DNA of 64,000 nt from Polytrichum commune (Eukaryota; Streptophyta; Polytrichopsida; Polytrichales; Polytrichaceae). Location: contig OX485804.1 in NCBI GenBank assembly GCA_950295325.1, positions 64,014,533-64,078,532 on the forward strand. The letters are read 5' to 3'. Positions 12,034 to 24,045 of this stretch are shown in pieces; positions within the stretch are counted from its first letter, which is position 1, and each line of letters begins with the position of its first letter. Made by a program: the position numbers and the translations under genes. The notes beneath the pieces were generated by a model, which saw only the letters and a list, made by a program, of their open reading frames with translations, was not told the DNA's origin and ran no database searches.

Positions 12034-13384
12034 CCTCCTAATCTATATTTTTTCAATAGGGGGACTTTGACTCGAAACCCATAAGTTACTTTGTTTGGTA
12101 GGTCGAGTATTGGCTTTAAGTGGGTCATATTGTGACATGAATTGTAAATTTTGAAATCAAGATAGTGTAGTAGATTTAGGAATTCATTGAACTGTCAATT
12201 TCATCTCATAGTTTTTGCTTTCGTACTAAGAAATTAGGACTTGGAATCTCAAGCTCTCCAAAAGCAATTATTGCACCTAGTTTGGATCCCTTGTACGTGA
12301 CTCAATTATGGATTTCATGCGGGCACATTGTGGTGGCATGAGGTATAAAGTTAAACCCTAAACCCTACTAATGGCTACGGATTCAAATTTAGGGTTTCTT
12401 TGTATTCCTTTTTGAGGGGTTACACCCATGAATTTTCTTTTTCTTTTTCTTTTCTTTAGCCCCTCCTCTCTTTCCAAAGTTAATCAATGAACTTTAAACA
12501 TCAATTCATGTCATGGACAAATTGGGTTTCAAGTTTAAACCATGTTGGCCCTCTATTGGGATAATAGATATGTAAAGACTTAATTACTCTATGTAGGACA
12601 TTGCAATCCAAGGTTTCACCACAAGGTTTCTTGGCTACAAAAGACTAGGATTATATTAGACAATTTTCATGCCACTTGAGTAAGATAGTTATTCATTGGC
12701 AGAAAGTGGATTTGAGTTAGCTTTTGGTCTATGACTATGAGCGTCTACAAGGTTTGACACCAATAATCGTCATCTCTGGTTTTGGTTTCATATCCTTGGA
12801 GTTAGATAGAGGTATTTGAGGCTCAAGGGAAAGTAAGAACTTGGACTATACATTTAGTACCTGATAAATACTTTCAAAATCAATTCCATTCAATATACTA
12901 TCAGAATTGGTGGTGCTTGGATTTTGCTTCCCTGCATATCAAAGACTTGGGAATTGATGCATATGAATGTACCTTTCCATCCATCTATGTTAAAGGCTTG
13001 ACCTCCTATAGCTTTGTGATTTTCACATCTCAAATGTGTTTGACTAGACTAATTAAGAGTCTTTGCATATAATTTCAGTGTTAAATTAACTGGAAAAAAA
13101 AAACACCAGATGATCCATACTATTTCATGAACTATTCTTGCTGGATAAATGAGAGGTATGCTTGTATGCAACAATTTCCACTCTACATGTGAAATTTTTT
13201 CAACAAGCTTCTGATGCATTTTGTTGATTGAATCACATGGTGCATCGTTTGATTTAATCTTAATAGTAGTGTTTTCATATGCTATCAAATCATGGGCACT
13301 AGCGGATGACGATACACCATGATGATCTCTTAGAACCTTATAAACCCTCCACGGTGTCACATTGTCTAGATGCATGATGTCCAC
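12034..13384. other. Intergenic DNA, nothing coding seen
   Basis: AT-rich sequence with no supported exon. Near 12353-12376 there are two adjacent telomere-type units (TAAACCC TAAACCC), which may be a short interstitial telomeric motif or a telo-box. The minus-strand open frame at 13049-13384 has no recognisable domain. Confidence 0.55.
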
Positions 13385-13387
13385 TTA

Positions 13388-13915
13388 GGGCATGTTTAGA
13401 CTTGGGGTCAAGGCCATTGTGAACGAAGGCCAATATGTCCCATGTGGCATGCAAATGGGCCCCCAAGGCCATTAATAAGAAAGTAACCTACCTCCATTCA
13501 TTGCTTTCATGTGTAAACCTATTTAGGTGGGGTTGGGGCCATTTGGAGGCTGCAATTATGAGAGGGTTATGAGAGGTTCCAACGTACTCATAAACTATTT
13601 TATGGATAATGATTAAAGTATAATAAGTTTAGAATTTCTCCCCTCCTATTCAATGCTCAAAGAATAAACTACTACAAGCAAATTAAAGCTTTGACAATGG
13701 CCTCAACTAGAGGGAAAGAGTCCACAAGGTTGGGAGCTCTCTTTTCCAAGGCTTGAGGCCATTGTCATGATGAATAAAATAATTTATTTGTTAATTGGCC
13801 CCAACTCATGGTGTAAACTTGAAGAGGCGAGTCCCAGCCTCTCTACCAATGAGAGGAGTGGATTTCTTTCATCCCAACCCATTTTTGAGCCTTGACTCCA
13901 AGTCTAAACCCGCCC
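13388..13915. mobile_element. Tourist-like MITE M2 (PIF/Harbinger type)
   Basis: The left end GGGCATGTTTAGACTTGGGG and the reverse complement of the right end GGGCGGGTTTAGACTTGGAG match at 17 of 20 positions, and the similarity continues inward through GTCAAGGC. TTA flanks both sides (13385-13387 and 13916-13918). Length is 528 bp with no coding capacity. A TTA duplication together with ends beginning GGG is characteristic of PIF/Harbinger MITEs. Confidence 0.78.
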
Positions 13916-13918
13916 TTA

Positions 13919-15749
13919 GTCCCCATCAACCACATGACAATGTTCTTGAATAATATGTGTGACACCAATCTAGACATTGTCTTGTGACTTCTCCACAATG
14001 TCCACTAACCACTCTTTCTTGGCAAATGTCAATGCTCTCATGGTTTTGTTGTTGTGTTGCACATTATTTGCAAATTTGATCCTCAACCTCTTTACATGCC
14101 GCAATTATGTCGTCACTTTACCAACTAAAACATCTAAAGTAGCAATATGATTAAGTGAGTCGTCGCAATTAATAACGGCATGATCTTCTCCCACGATTGC
14201 TAACTTCTCCACCAAACCTTGCCACAAATCCTCAAAAAGTGTGCGCAATGTCAATGCCATGGTATGCACATCATGGGTCTAATGCATTGTTGAATGTAAG
14301 ACGCACATAAGCTACATACTCAGTCCAATGGCATTCAATGGAGGATGGGAAAATGCCCTGATTTTGAGCATTTGCTTTGAGGGTATGAAGATGAGCGATC
14401 GTAGTGTGTGGGCATTTGAGAGAAATGTAGGATTCACCAGTAGATTATTATTGGGTTCTTTCAAGGAAAAAACATTCAAGCAAAAAACTCGGATATTTCA
14501 TAATATATACAAGTTTTTTTTTGTAAGAGATTAGGTTTGTATTTGTAGAGGAAGAATATACATATGAGAGAGATAATCTCAGTTAAGAATAGAGTTGCAA
14601 TGTCATTACAAAGGCTTGGGACTGGAAATACCTTGTATAATGTAAAAGAAGTATATGGGATGGCTGAAAGTATAATTTTGCAACATTTTGCATTTTTGCA
14701 TTTCACATTTTGCAACATTTGTGATCCAATCACTTCTACATTTGCATCATTGAATAATTAAAATTTGATAACATTCCTACTTTCCAATGAGGATTTGTGC
14801 AATCCAAATTATAATTGCTTCTATGACATTCAAGGAGAATTTTGGCTTCATTGTTGAATTTCAAAACCACTCCCATCTTGCAATAAACTTGCCATTGACC
14901 AAATATATATATATATATAAAGAATTTCAATTATTAAAAATATATTACAATCACACATACAACAAGCTCCAAACATTTCAACTTGTAGGGAGTTTTTTAA
15001 ATAATAATTTTTTTAATGAGAAAAACCTTCTGCATCTTTCTAACTAGTTTGTCCTTAAAAAATTATAACTAAAAATAAATTAAAATAATTGTGACAACCA
15101 TTGATAATTGCTTCACTATCATGGTCTTGTGGAATTTGCATCAAGCCTACCTCCCAGAGGTGGGTCTCATACAAATTCCAACATATCATGCACCCTTATT
15201 CAAAACTTGCCATGTAGGACTTCGTATAGACTTTTCATCCACAAACTTTTCTTTGGACCTTTAGGCCTTCACCTCCTCTTGTGAAGTGAACTTGAACGGT
15301 CTCCGCCTTTTCAACCAATGAGAGCTCTTACATTGCAATGGTCATGGGCCTTCAGTCTTGTGTGTGAAGTGGCCTTAAATGGTGGACAATAGCAACGCTT
15401 ATATGCTGCATGTGCATTTTCACCAATACTTTACATGTCTACAAAGCAAAAATTATTTCCACTTTCCTTTCTGGATTTGCGCAAAACATGCCCAACAGAC
15501 TGTCCCAGCAGCTCAACATTGTGCAATCTAGTATTAGTCAACTATGTTGATAAGTTGATGGAAGACAAGTGCATAACCAAATACCTAAACTTCAAAGGTA
15601 GATGGTGCAACAAGGAAAGGCCATAAAATTAGGAACAGGGATGTCTGAGTTCGAGAATATTTCAACTCCATATCTCCTTGGAGTTACCTTTGAAGATTTA
15701 CTACTGCTAGATGGACACAAATAGACAGGAATATTACATCTTTGACCCA
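13919..15749. other. Intergenic DNA, nothing coding seen
   Basis: AT-rich, with short open frames on both strands and none with a recognisable domain or splice structure. A short TA run lies near 14902-14918. Confidence 0.55.
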
Positions 15750-15763
15750 ACAATTCTGGGCTG

Positions 15764-15846
15764 GGGCAAACCAACCCATACACTGGTTCCTTGGAGGCAA
15801 GGGTTTACGCATCCAACAAGGAACAAGTGTATGGGTTGGTTCGCCC
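15764..15846. repeat. Short foldback hairpin with flanking 9-bp direct repeats
   Basis: The 30-nt arm 15764-15793 pairs with 15817-15846 at 28 of 30 positions across a 23-nt loop. The 9-bp word ACAATTCTG occurs at 15750-15758 and again at 15852-15860. This could be a tiny foldback transposon with a target duplication, or a hairpin RNA (miRNA-like) locus. The sequence alone does not decide. Confidence 0.75.
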
Positions 15847-15860
15847 AAATCACAATTCTG

Positions 15861-16576
15861 CAGCCCCCAATCAGTAGTGCGTTTTTCACTTGAATGGCGG
15901 AAACTGCTCCATCAGAAGTGTAAACACAATAATCCATGCCACTCTTGCCATCAGATTTGATTCAATTCAGGTCATTCATGACCTTCATAGCCTTCACTAT
16001 GGAGATCTAACAAGCTAACAAGCAATTCAATTACCTTCGATACAGTGTGCATTGCTGTAGGCATAATACCACTAGGAATTCACAACATAATTTCCACTCA
16101 GATGCATTGCCAAGTAAAACCTGATTAGATGCTACAATTGAAGAATAAGCCACACAATAAACACAAAGGTGAAGATCAAAATGAGACTTTGCAATTCTCA
16201 GAGTCTACAATGTATTACAGATCGTTGTTCTTCTAGGATAGTAACTGTCATATCTGTAGGTTTCTGACTGCAATCCTACGCCAATTAATAGCAAATAAAT
16301 AGAAAGTCACTTGTCAATCTATAACTACAGGTGGTCTAAAGGTCAGGGGAGATGTTTCGCAACATCACCTTCCACAACTTGGGACAATTTAGAGAGGCTG
16401 AGACAATTTCGCATACACTGGTAGTGTGACTACATACAAGAGTAATGAAACAACAATTTGACATATGTGTACTCTTATGCATTGTTGAACCTTGTCAGAG
16501 CTCATGTGGAAAGAAGAAATAGGGGCGAAACCTGTTAAGAAGCAAGATCAATCAAGTAAAGGAGGGCGTGATTAAC
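15861..16576. other. Downstream flank of OST3/OST6
   Basis: No coding exon seen. The part nearest 16576 should contain the 3' untranslated region of the minus-strand OST3/OST6 gene. Confidence 0.4.
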
Positions 16577-17599
16577 CTAAGTCCAGCGAGTTGGCCAAAA
16601 TGCGTGAATCCAATAGCCTGTTTTCCAGTTATCAAGGGCGATGACCTTCCTGACCGCCACGAAACTCACGGTGATGACGACGAGCATCACAACGCGTTGG
16701 GCAACCTTGGAGCGCATCATGGGGGCAAAGTGGGTTACAAACCCTAGCAACACTCCCACGATGGTGTATAGGAAACCCACCACAAACCCCTCTGTTCCCA
16801 GCTGCATCCCTGAACCCTGGTAAAAGAACACCAGCTTCTCGGGGTTGTTGCGGTCCTGCATGAAGAGCGGCATTTTCCGAATGATGTTGTGCATGCCTCC
16901 AGACACACTGAAGAAGTAGATCATCAACGCAAGTGACAACCAAACCCTAGGCTCCCGCAACGGCGACTGGGGGGCGATCATCTGCCTGATCACGAAGGGA
17001 GAAGCCAGCACCAACAATGCTGTCAACGCCCAGACTTGATTCCTGGTCAAGGCTGGGGGGCGTTCGATTTCACCACAGTCTATCTTCGTTTTGGATGTCA
17101 TAAAGGAGCACATGCCCTCGGCATTTCGGGGAAACTCGGTGCCCATCTCCATGCTAGAATGTTGGTCGCCGCTCCCCATGGGCACATATCTCACATGGGG
17201 CAGCGTTTGCACTCCAAACAGCTGGAACACACCCTGCGCTTGCCTGAACTCCAAGTCGCAGAAGAACACCTTGCTCTCCGAAGGTTGCCCCTTATTATGT
17301 TTGATGTATGTGGAAGCCATCAACCCGAATTCCTTCCGAATCTCCTCCAGCTTCAGCTCCTTGTTGTTGCGAAGCTGGTGTGCATCGAAGAACAGAATGA
17401 GAGAGTAGGGACGCGGATCCGAGATCGACATGAAGCGCCGGAAGCCGCCTTCGTCCAACCGCACGACTCCATCCTTCGAGACGGTTTGCAAATGCACGAG
17501 CTCTGCCACGCGATCCTGGTTCGTATCCGCTTTGGCGATGCCCGCGATTAGGGCCAATACACTGAACAACCCCACCACATTCTGCAACTTCATACCCAT
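16577..17599 (-). CDS. Oligosaccharyltransferase complex subunit OST3/OST6 family
   Basis: Subunit of the ER oligosaccharyltransferase that transfers glycans to Asn in nascent proteins. The 340-aa protein is encoded in one exon. It has a signal peptide (about 1-24), a luminal thioredoxin-like domain (about 25-180) and four membrane segments (about 187-207, 217-236, 268-290 and 298-318), as expected for the family. Conserved plant-type blocks include YSLILFFDAHQLR, VFQLFGVQTLPHVRYVP, SVSGGMHNIIRKMPLF, VFFYQGSGMQLGTEGFVVGF and the C-terminal LDNWKTGYWIHAFWP. The redox CxxC of yeast Ost3/Ost6 and of TUSC3/MAGT1 is replaced by DAHQ, which is also the case in plant homologues, so a thiol-exchange role is doubtful. 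The start is the first Met; a second Met two codons later is equally possible. Confidence 0.93.
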   Translation of the reverse strand: MGMKLQNVVGLFSVLALIAGIAKADTNQDRVAELVHLQTVSKDGVVRLDEGGFRRFMSISDPRPYSLILFFDAHQLRNNKELKLEEIRKEFGLMASTYIKHNKGQPSESKVFFCDLEFRQAQGVFQLFGVQTLPHVRYVPMGSGDQHSSMEMGTEFPRNAEGMCSFMTSKTKIDCGEIERPPALTRNQVWALTALLVLASPFVIRQMIAPQSPLREPRVWLSLALMIYFFSVSGGMHNIIRKMPLFMQDRNNPEKLVFFYQGSGMQLGTEGFVVGFLYTIVGVLLGFVTHFAPMMRSKVAQRVVMLVVITVSFVAVRKVIALDNWKTGYWIHAFWPTRWT

Positions 17600-19141
17600 C
17601 GCAACCGAGACGGAAAACCTAAATTTACCTCAATCTCCCAAATGCCTCAACCCTCCAGCACTAATTCCTCGCCTTTGCCACCTCCCTCGCCATCCTCTCC
17701 TTCACCTTATGCTTGTCCTGGCATCCCAACAACCACACGATGAATGAATGCCACCCTATGTACTTGCCAAGCATGGCGTTATGCCATAGCCACAATTCAG
17801 CTGCAGCAAAAATATAGACAACAGCACATCCAATTCCATATTACAATCATAATATGTGAAGATGTCACTGTGGCACCATAGAGTTGGCAGATTATAAACC
17901 AAAGCTCCAGCCTAGTGATCGCACATTGTTGAAATTCGACCAAACCCTAAACCAACCATCTGGGACTTCAAAAAAAAGCATTATAAAGTAAAGACAGAAC
18001 ATGTATACATCTCTTCATCTTCTTCTAAGAGAATGGTTACGCAAAGACCACCTTAGCCACAGGTTAGCCAAAAGTGTGAATCGCCCTTTATCAACAAAGT
18101 ACAGGTGGAGATTAACCCCTAAAACGGACACAAATAGAAGGACAAACGGAGAGCTGCAAAACAACAAACCTGCTCTAGATTTCCTTTGACGATGACAGCC
18201 TATCAATGGGTAAATTATAGGACCTTCACGGTGCAACAGTGCGTCAAAATTGTTGATGTGTTCCTGCAGATCCTCTCACAAATTCACGTGGAACCCAACA
18301 ACTAAGTTATGTGTGTTCCTCTCAACGAATTTTTGGACCTCCATTAACGTTAAAATGCCTTGCTATTGTCACTGGAAGCTTATTGCGACCAGCAGAGGAT
18401 GTAACTCTCACATCCAATCTTCACATCATGCTCTTCTCTAAAAAAATGCATACATGGCACAGCAAGCACATCGAAGGCACAGAACTTGGAAGATTGCTCT
18501 GAACCTCGGTGAACTGTCAATGATTTCTTGGACCTCCATTGACCAGGTAAATTGTCTTCTCTTCTTGTTATCACTTGAAGCTCAGTATGAGCAGCGTAGG
18601 ATCATAACATCTCAATTTACTCATTCACAACTATCTACTCTGCTCCGTTTTTTTCCATTTTGGATCTCAGACATGTACTCCATAAAAGCGATGTTCAATT
18701 GACCAGGACGCGAAGTCTGATTCTTAAACTCCCGCTTTCGCTCTTCACATGCTCCTCTTTGACAAATGCAAATATGGCACAGCAAGCACATTGAAAGCAT
18801 TGAAAGCTTCCAGAGCTTCGAAGACTGATATGAAACTCGAAACCCCAAACCGAAAGCCATCCTTGTAAGCACACAAGGAAGAGTGAGGCGAAGGTTCTAC
18901 CTGAAGATGAGAATGTGAAAGCGTCACATTCTCGAGGAGCGCTGAAGAAAATTTGTTACATAATGAGGTTGTAAAGCATTCGCTTCCTGTTTTTTTTGTG
19001 GGTCGGGTCGATTGAAAGCTGACAAGAAAGTGGAAGGCAATGGACCCAGCTAACGATCGAGGGTAGAGGAGTAGAGGCCGAAGAAAGGGGGTTTGACCTA
19101 AACATACAGACCCATACAGAGCTTTTGACTCAACCCAAATC
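17600..19141. other. OST3/OST6 upstream region with degenerate direct repeats
   Basis: The part next to 17600 should contain the promoter and 5' leader of OST3/OST6. Further out, words recur in direct orientation: 'tggacctccatt' at about 18334 and 18527, and 'atggcacagcaagcacat' at about 18453 and 18773. These look like diverged copies of one unit. No exon is supported. Confidence 0.45.
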
Positions 19142-19296
19142 TAAGGGCCGGTTCGCATGGGGTCCCAAGTCCCACTCATGTTAGCAAGTCCCAACATGGA
19201 GGCAAAGTCCCAACTTAAAGTCTCATGAAATCGTTAAAAATGGTTAATTATCATTAAAGTCAAATCTTGATTATTTTTTGAAAAAATGTTCACAGG

Positions 19297-19349
19297 ACTT
19301 GTGTTGAGAGTTGGGTCTAGCTTACCTAGACCCAACTCTCAACACAAGT
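19297..19349. repeat. Perfect 24-bp inverted repeat with a 5-nt loop
   Basis: The 24-nt arm 19297-19320 is the exact reverse complement of 19326-19349, with a 5-nt loop. It lies inside MITE M4. It could form a cruciform or, if transcribed, a stable hairpin that feeds small RNAs. Confidence 0.95.
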
Positions 19350-19416
19350 TCCAAGCCTCACCTCCAAAAAGTGTTATCATGTGGACATCCATGTCATACT
19401 TGGGACTTAGGACTTA

Positions 19417-19561
19417 GGGCCGTTTTACACCTAGAGGCCAGGCCAATTCCCATGGAGGCCGATTGCATAAAATTTCAACCCCTTTTGGGTTGGAGGCCGG
19501 CCTCAACTATACATCATAATAAGATTATAACAAGGGGCGATTTTTTTCATGTGTAAAGGCC
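19417..19561. mobile_element. Nested small MITE M5
   Basis: The left end GGGCCGTTTTACACC and the reverse complement of the right end GGCCTTTACACATG share the GGCC-TTTACAC core with short indels. TTA flanks both sides exactly (19414-19416 and 19562-19564). At 145 bp it is the smallest of the group. It sits inside M4 and so inserted after it. Confidence 0.55.
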
Positions 19562-20007
19562 TTAGGGCCAAGAAGCCAGGCCCGATTCAATAAATCTAGG
19601 ATAATCCAACGGATCTAGCATAATTTAGCATAAAGCCGGTCATATTTCCACATAATCCAACAGATTTGGTTCGCTGAAAAATATCATGTTTTATTAAAAC
19701 AAAAATTGAAATTTGACATTAGCCCAGAGGCCAAGAATAGGCCCTCCATTTTGGGTGCACCCAATTCAATGAGCTTGGGCCATGTTAGACCATGCATTTT
19801 TTTGTAATGTAGTGTTGCAATGTAGGCATCCATGTTGTACTTGGGACTTAGGACTTGGGAGCTTTGGAAATTGGTAAGTCCCAACTTCCATGCTATCAAT
19901 GGTTGAGATTACACATATTGATCTCAAGTGACTTGGGGCTTAGGACTTGGGATCCCATGTAAATTGGCCCTTATAAAGTGCGACTTGGAGACCAAAGATA
20001 CACGGGT

Positions 20008-20301
20008 CTTAATTGGTTACTTTTCTTTACTATCCCGCTTCTCCTAGGACATAATTTACATGATTAGTATGAGAGGGATAGCAAATCCTAACCGAGTTTG
20101 TAGTTGCTTGCCTCGTAATTTCTAGGGCTCATATGAATATCGTATTCATTATCAAAGTGAAGATTCTTGTGCTCGTTAATTAGTCATATAGGTCCCCTTC
20201 CAAATAATAATAATAATGAATTATGTTGACTATTGAGATTAGAATGTTATCATATTTTGAGCATACAGTCCAATTTCTTTTACACATTTGTTCTTTTGGT
20301 A
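20008..20301 (+). repeat. Dispersed repeat R1, copy B, left half
   Basis: This copy matches R1 copy A and the copy at 27.1 kb up to 20301, then stops abruptly at the start of the 5.4-kb hAT element. The repeat resumes at 25698. The two halves join in register around one copy of TTTTGGTA. Confidence 0.7.
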
Positions 20302-20883
20302 CAATGTTCAGGGAGAACCGGCGGCTCTTTACAAATGAACCGATTGGTTTGGACAAAAAACAGGATATGGAAGAGTGCAGTCGGATGGGCATCCGATCCA
20401 CCATGGGAGGAAACCGGATATTGACGGGTAGTCATTTTGAATTCCCGGATAATTCATGGGTTCAATGTGTAAGTCCCCGGATAATAACCGTCCCCCCGAG
20501 GGTATCGGCAGATACCAGCCGATCACCGGGGGTATGTGCCAGATCCCGGCCATGTATGGGGAGGGTCATGAGGGAGATAGGGGTCCCTTCCCCCCGCCCT
20601 TTCTGAACTCATTTTCCACTATTCCGAGTCTCGTCCTCCTCTCCTTGGCCCTTCTCCTCCCCTGAGGCACCGTTGTGGCCCTCCCCCATCTCCCTCCACT
20701 CCTTCAACATTGTTGCGGCCCTCCCCCATCTCGCACTCCTCTCCTTCAACATCGTTGGGGGCCTCCCCCACTGCCCTGTCCTCATTCAACATTTGTTGCC
20801 CTCGCATCATTGTCCAACTTCAGTCGCACTCCGACTCCCACACTCCGATCCTGCCCCCTACGGCGAACATGTTTGCTTTTGAG

Positions 20884-21650
20884 TTGCTTGTTGGTCTAGG
20901 GGTTATGATGTATTGGTGGGTTGATAGATTGAGTTCCTTGTTGGTTCAGGTTGATTGAGTTCCTTTATGGTGTAGGGGGTTAGGATGTATTGATTTAGGT
21001 TGATAGAGTTTCTTGTTGGTCTAGGGGTTAGGATGTATTGGTGGGTTGATAGATTGAGTTTCTTGCCGGGTTTAGGTTGATTGAGTTGTTTGTTGACCTA
21101 GGGGTTAGGATATATTGGTGGGTTGATTGATTGAGTTTCTTGTTGGTTTAGGTTGATTGAGTTGTTTGTTGGTCTAGGGGTTAGGATGTATTGTTGGGTT
21201 GATTGAATGAGTTGCTTGTTGGTTTAGGTTGTATTGTTAGGTTGATTGATAGTGTTTCTTGTTGGTCTAGGGGTTAGGACATATTGTTAGGTTTAGATTG
21301 ATAGTGTTTCTTGTTGGTTTAGGTTGATAGAATTTATTGCTAGTTTAGGTTCATATAGTTTCTTGATGGTCTAGGGTTTAGAGTTTCTAGCTGGTTTAGG
21401 TTGATGGAGTTTCTTGCTAGTTTAGGTTGATAGTGTTTCTTGTTGATTTAGGTTCATAGAGTTTTTTGTTGGTTTAGGTTCATAGAGTTTCTTGTTGGTC
21501 TAGGGTTTAGAGTTTCTTACAGGTTTAGGTTTATAGAGTTTCTTGTTGGTTTAGGTTCATAAAGTTTTTTTTGTTGGTCTAGGGTTCAGAGTTTCTTGTT
21601 GGTTTAGGTTGATAGAGTTTCTTGATGGTCTAGAGTTTCTTGCTTTGTGA
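20884..21650. repeat. Degenerate minisatellite inside the hAT element
   Basis: Roughly 25 imperfect units built from TTTCTTGTTGGTTTAGGTTG and ATAGAG, with length variants that insert a GGGGTTAGGATGTATTGGTG block. The basic unit is about 26 bp and the compound unit about 60-70 bp. It starts about 580 bp inside the left end of the transposon. Confidence 0.85.
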
Positions 21651-24045
21651 ATACTTGTTGATTTGGTTGTTTTGTGATTGTGTTGTTATTTTCAGATTTA
21701 ATGTTCGTATTGGTTGGGTGTGCAGGAGCACGATATTGCATCAATATATGGACACATTGAAATTGGGTTTTATTTGTGATTATCTTTAACTTGGCCATTG
21801 GTAGATTAGTTGTAGTTGTTTTTTCTTCTTGGTTGTGTTTCTATTATGTTTTCTTTGTGATTGTATTCTAAGATATTTGTGCACTCTAGGAATTTTATTT
21901 TCACATGGTGAAAACATAAAAATCCGTGCACACTATATTGAAAAACAACTCATAGAGTGATAACTCAACATTTATTCATACATCATCATCATCTGAAGAT
22001 TGTACCTCTCGTCCGGGTTTGACTCCATTGGAAATTGTTGTGAATCAGTGGAATGATGCATGGTATAGTAAGTTTGATTGGATTGAAATTTGATTCTATA
22101 ACGGGTAGGGTTTTTTTGCAAAATTTGTAGATAAAAATGAGGTAGATCAACCTTCATCATTGTGGCAGCATTAACATTTGAATATCAATATTTCAAGACC
22201 ATGGAAAGAATGTAAAGCATAGACGTTTGCCTCGGACAATGTAGAAAGGCGAACGAACAATGAAAAAAATATTGTAGAGGCGAATCGAGCATGGGATAAA
22301 ATCATACATTCTTTGTTCCAAACAACGTATTATGTACGGAAGAAAGTCATTCATTTTTATAAGTCCTCTGGTTTGTGTTTTTTGCTTGTAAAGATTAAAG
22401 CTAATATATCGGAGAAATTTTATCATGATGAGGAAAATGTGGTGAGATTTTATTTTGCATCTCATTAGTGGTTCAAAAAAATTGTTAGATAGGGTCCGAG
22501 ACTCTAGGTTTTTTAGTATTATGATTTATGACTCTACAGATATAATTGTAATAGGTTATTTTATTGTCTTTACTAGTTTTGTAAATAAAGGTCTTAATTA
22601 TTGAAGAAAAATAAAATTATGCATACATAACATTTAAAACATTAACAAGAAGCATTAAGAAATTAAGACCAAATTTTGACAAATATATGGAATTTGGCTC
22701 CGATGAAGCATCGATGATGATCGGTGATGTAAAGATTTAATTTGATTTTTCTATCGAATTAACATAGTATTAATAGTAAATAGAATATAAATAGTAAATA
22801 TTATATCGGTTGGATAAGTTGGGAGTTAGAAATTAGCTTAATAAGTAATCCTAATAGAACAAGCGTCAACAGATTATTATAGAATTATTTTATGATTAAC
22901 TTAATTAAAAATAATAATTGAGTGGTTGGTGAGGCTATGGGTTTAGGATATTCCAAATCCAAAATTATTATGCAACATAATGATTAATTGAGTGAAATAA
23001 AACGATATTGATTCGTAAGGATATCTCTTTTATTTAACCGATTTGCTTCGATGAGAGAATATACAATTTGACAAGTGTCTTTTGACATTATCATATCAAA
23101 ATATGATGAAGTATTTTGGACGAAAAGAATCAACAGTGATTAAGATGATCCAATATGAAGGAGAACGTGGCGAGGGGAAATACCACGGAAGTGTCCAACT
23201 CCACCACGTGAAACAATCATATTTAATTGGCATTGAAGTCGCTTCAACATCACCATTTTTTCATAATGAAGTTATTTCTCGGTTTCGGGCCTTTAGAAAC
23301 CTAAATTCCTCAAAGTATAGTCATTTGTTTTCTCCAAATGACTATCATTTTCTATCATTTTTATATTTTTAGGTAGGTCTCAAAGTTATCTCTTTATTCA
23401 TACTATTATTGTTTAATTCTAAAATATTCACTAAAAGTTATAAACATTTCCATGTGGCAACTCATATAAACCTCATTTCTTCATATTTCATTTCAAATAA
23501 TTAGAAGTTGTAAAATATTATATTAGTGTTCGGTCCCTTTTGTATTAAATTCTAATAGTTTAACTATATTTTAAGGTCTAGATTACCGATTCCAAGGTAA
23601 CCAAGCTTAGGTTGGGCTAATTGAATGATTAGGAGGCTAACTATAACATTTTCACTCACAAGACTTTCGAACCTTAGAAAATATTATTTGTGAAATAAGG
23701 ATAAGCACGATTCAATCCTTTGGTATGGAAACCAAGGGGGTGCTTACTTTATCTTTGAAGCAAACAAAATCGAATTGCTCTGTGTTTGAAAGAATATGTA
23801 TTTTTTTTAATCTTCGTCCATTATGTGACATATGAGACAAATTTAGTGGCTATGGATGCAACAATAGTTGGACCTTGCAAAAACATATATAGATAAATAA
23901 ATATGTTATTAAATTTAGTAATAATATATTTTAGAAAATCATGTAAGAGAAAAAATGCATGATTTTTATTACAAGAATAATTTGTTTATTGTACAAAATA
24001 TTTGAAAAATATCACAAAATTAAATATTTGTCACAGTAGCAAACT
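21651..24045. other. Interior of the hAT element, coding remnants uncertain
   Basis: AT-rich sequence with short frames. A plus-strand stretch near 22287-22380 (reading AWDKIIHSLFQTTYYV before breaking up) may be the N-terminal part of the same transposase, but this is weak. The frame 23082-23372 is not recognised. Confidence 0.35.

Larger units (their letters stand above)
19145..19970. mobile_element. Tourist-like MITE M4, interrupted by a nested MITE
   Basis: The left end GGGCCGGTTCGCATGGGGTC and the reverse complement of the right end GGGCCAATTTACATGGGATC match at about 15 of 20 positions; the match then continues through CCCAAGTCC. The flanks are TAA (19142-19144) and TTA (19971-19973). 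Within it lie a 24-bp perfect palindrome (19297-19349) and a second MITE (19417-19561). Removing the nested element leaves about 680 bp. No coding capacity. Confidence 0.6.

Noticed and set aside
12353-12376. Interstitial telomere array
   Set aside because: Only two units are present; telo-box motifs of this size occur by chance or in plant promoters.
17036-17551. Plus-strand frame of 171 codons
   Set aside because: It is the antisense shadow of OST3/OST6.
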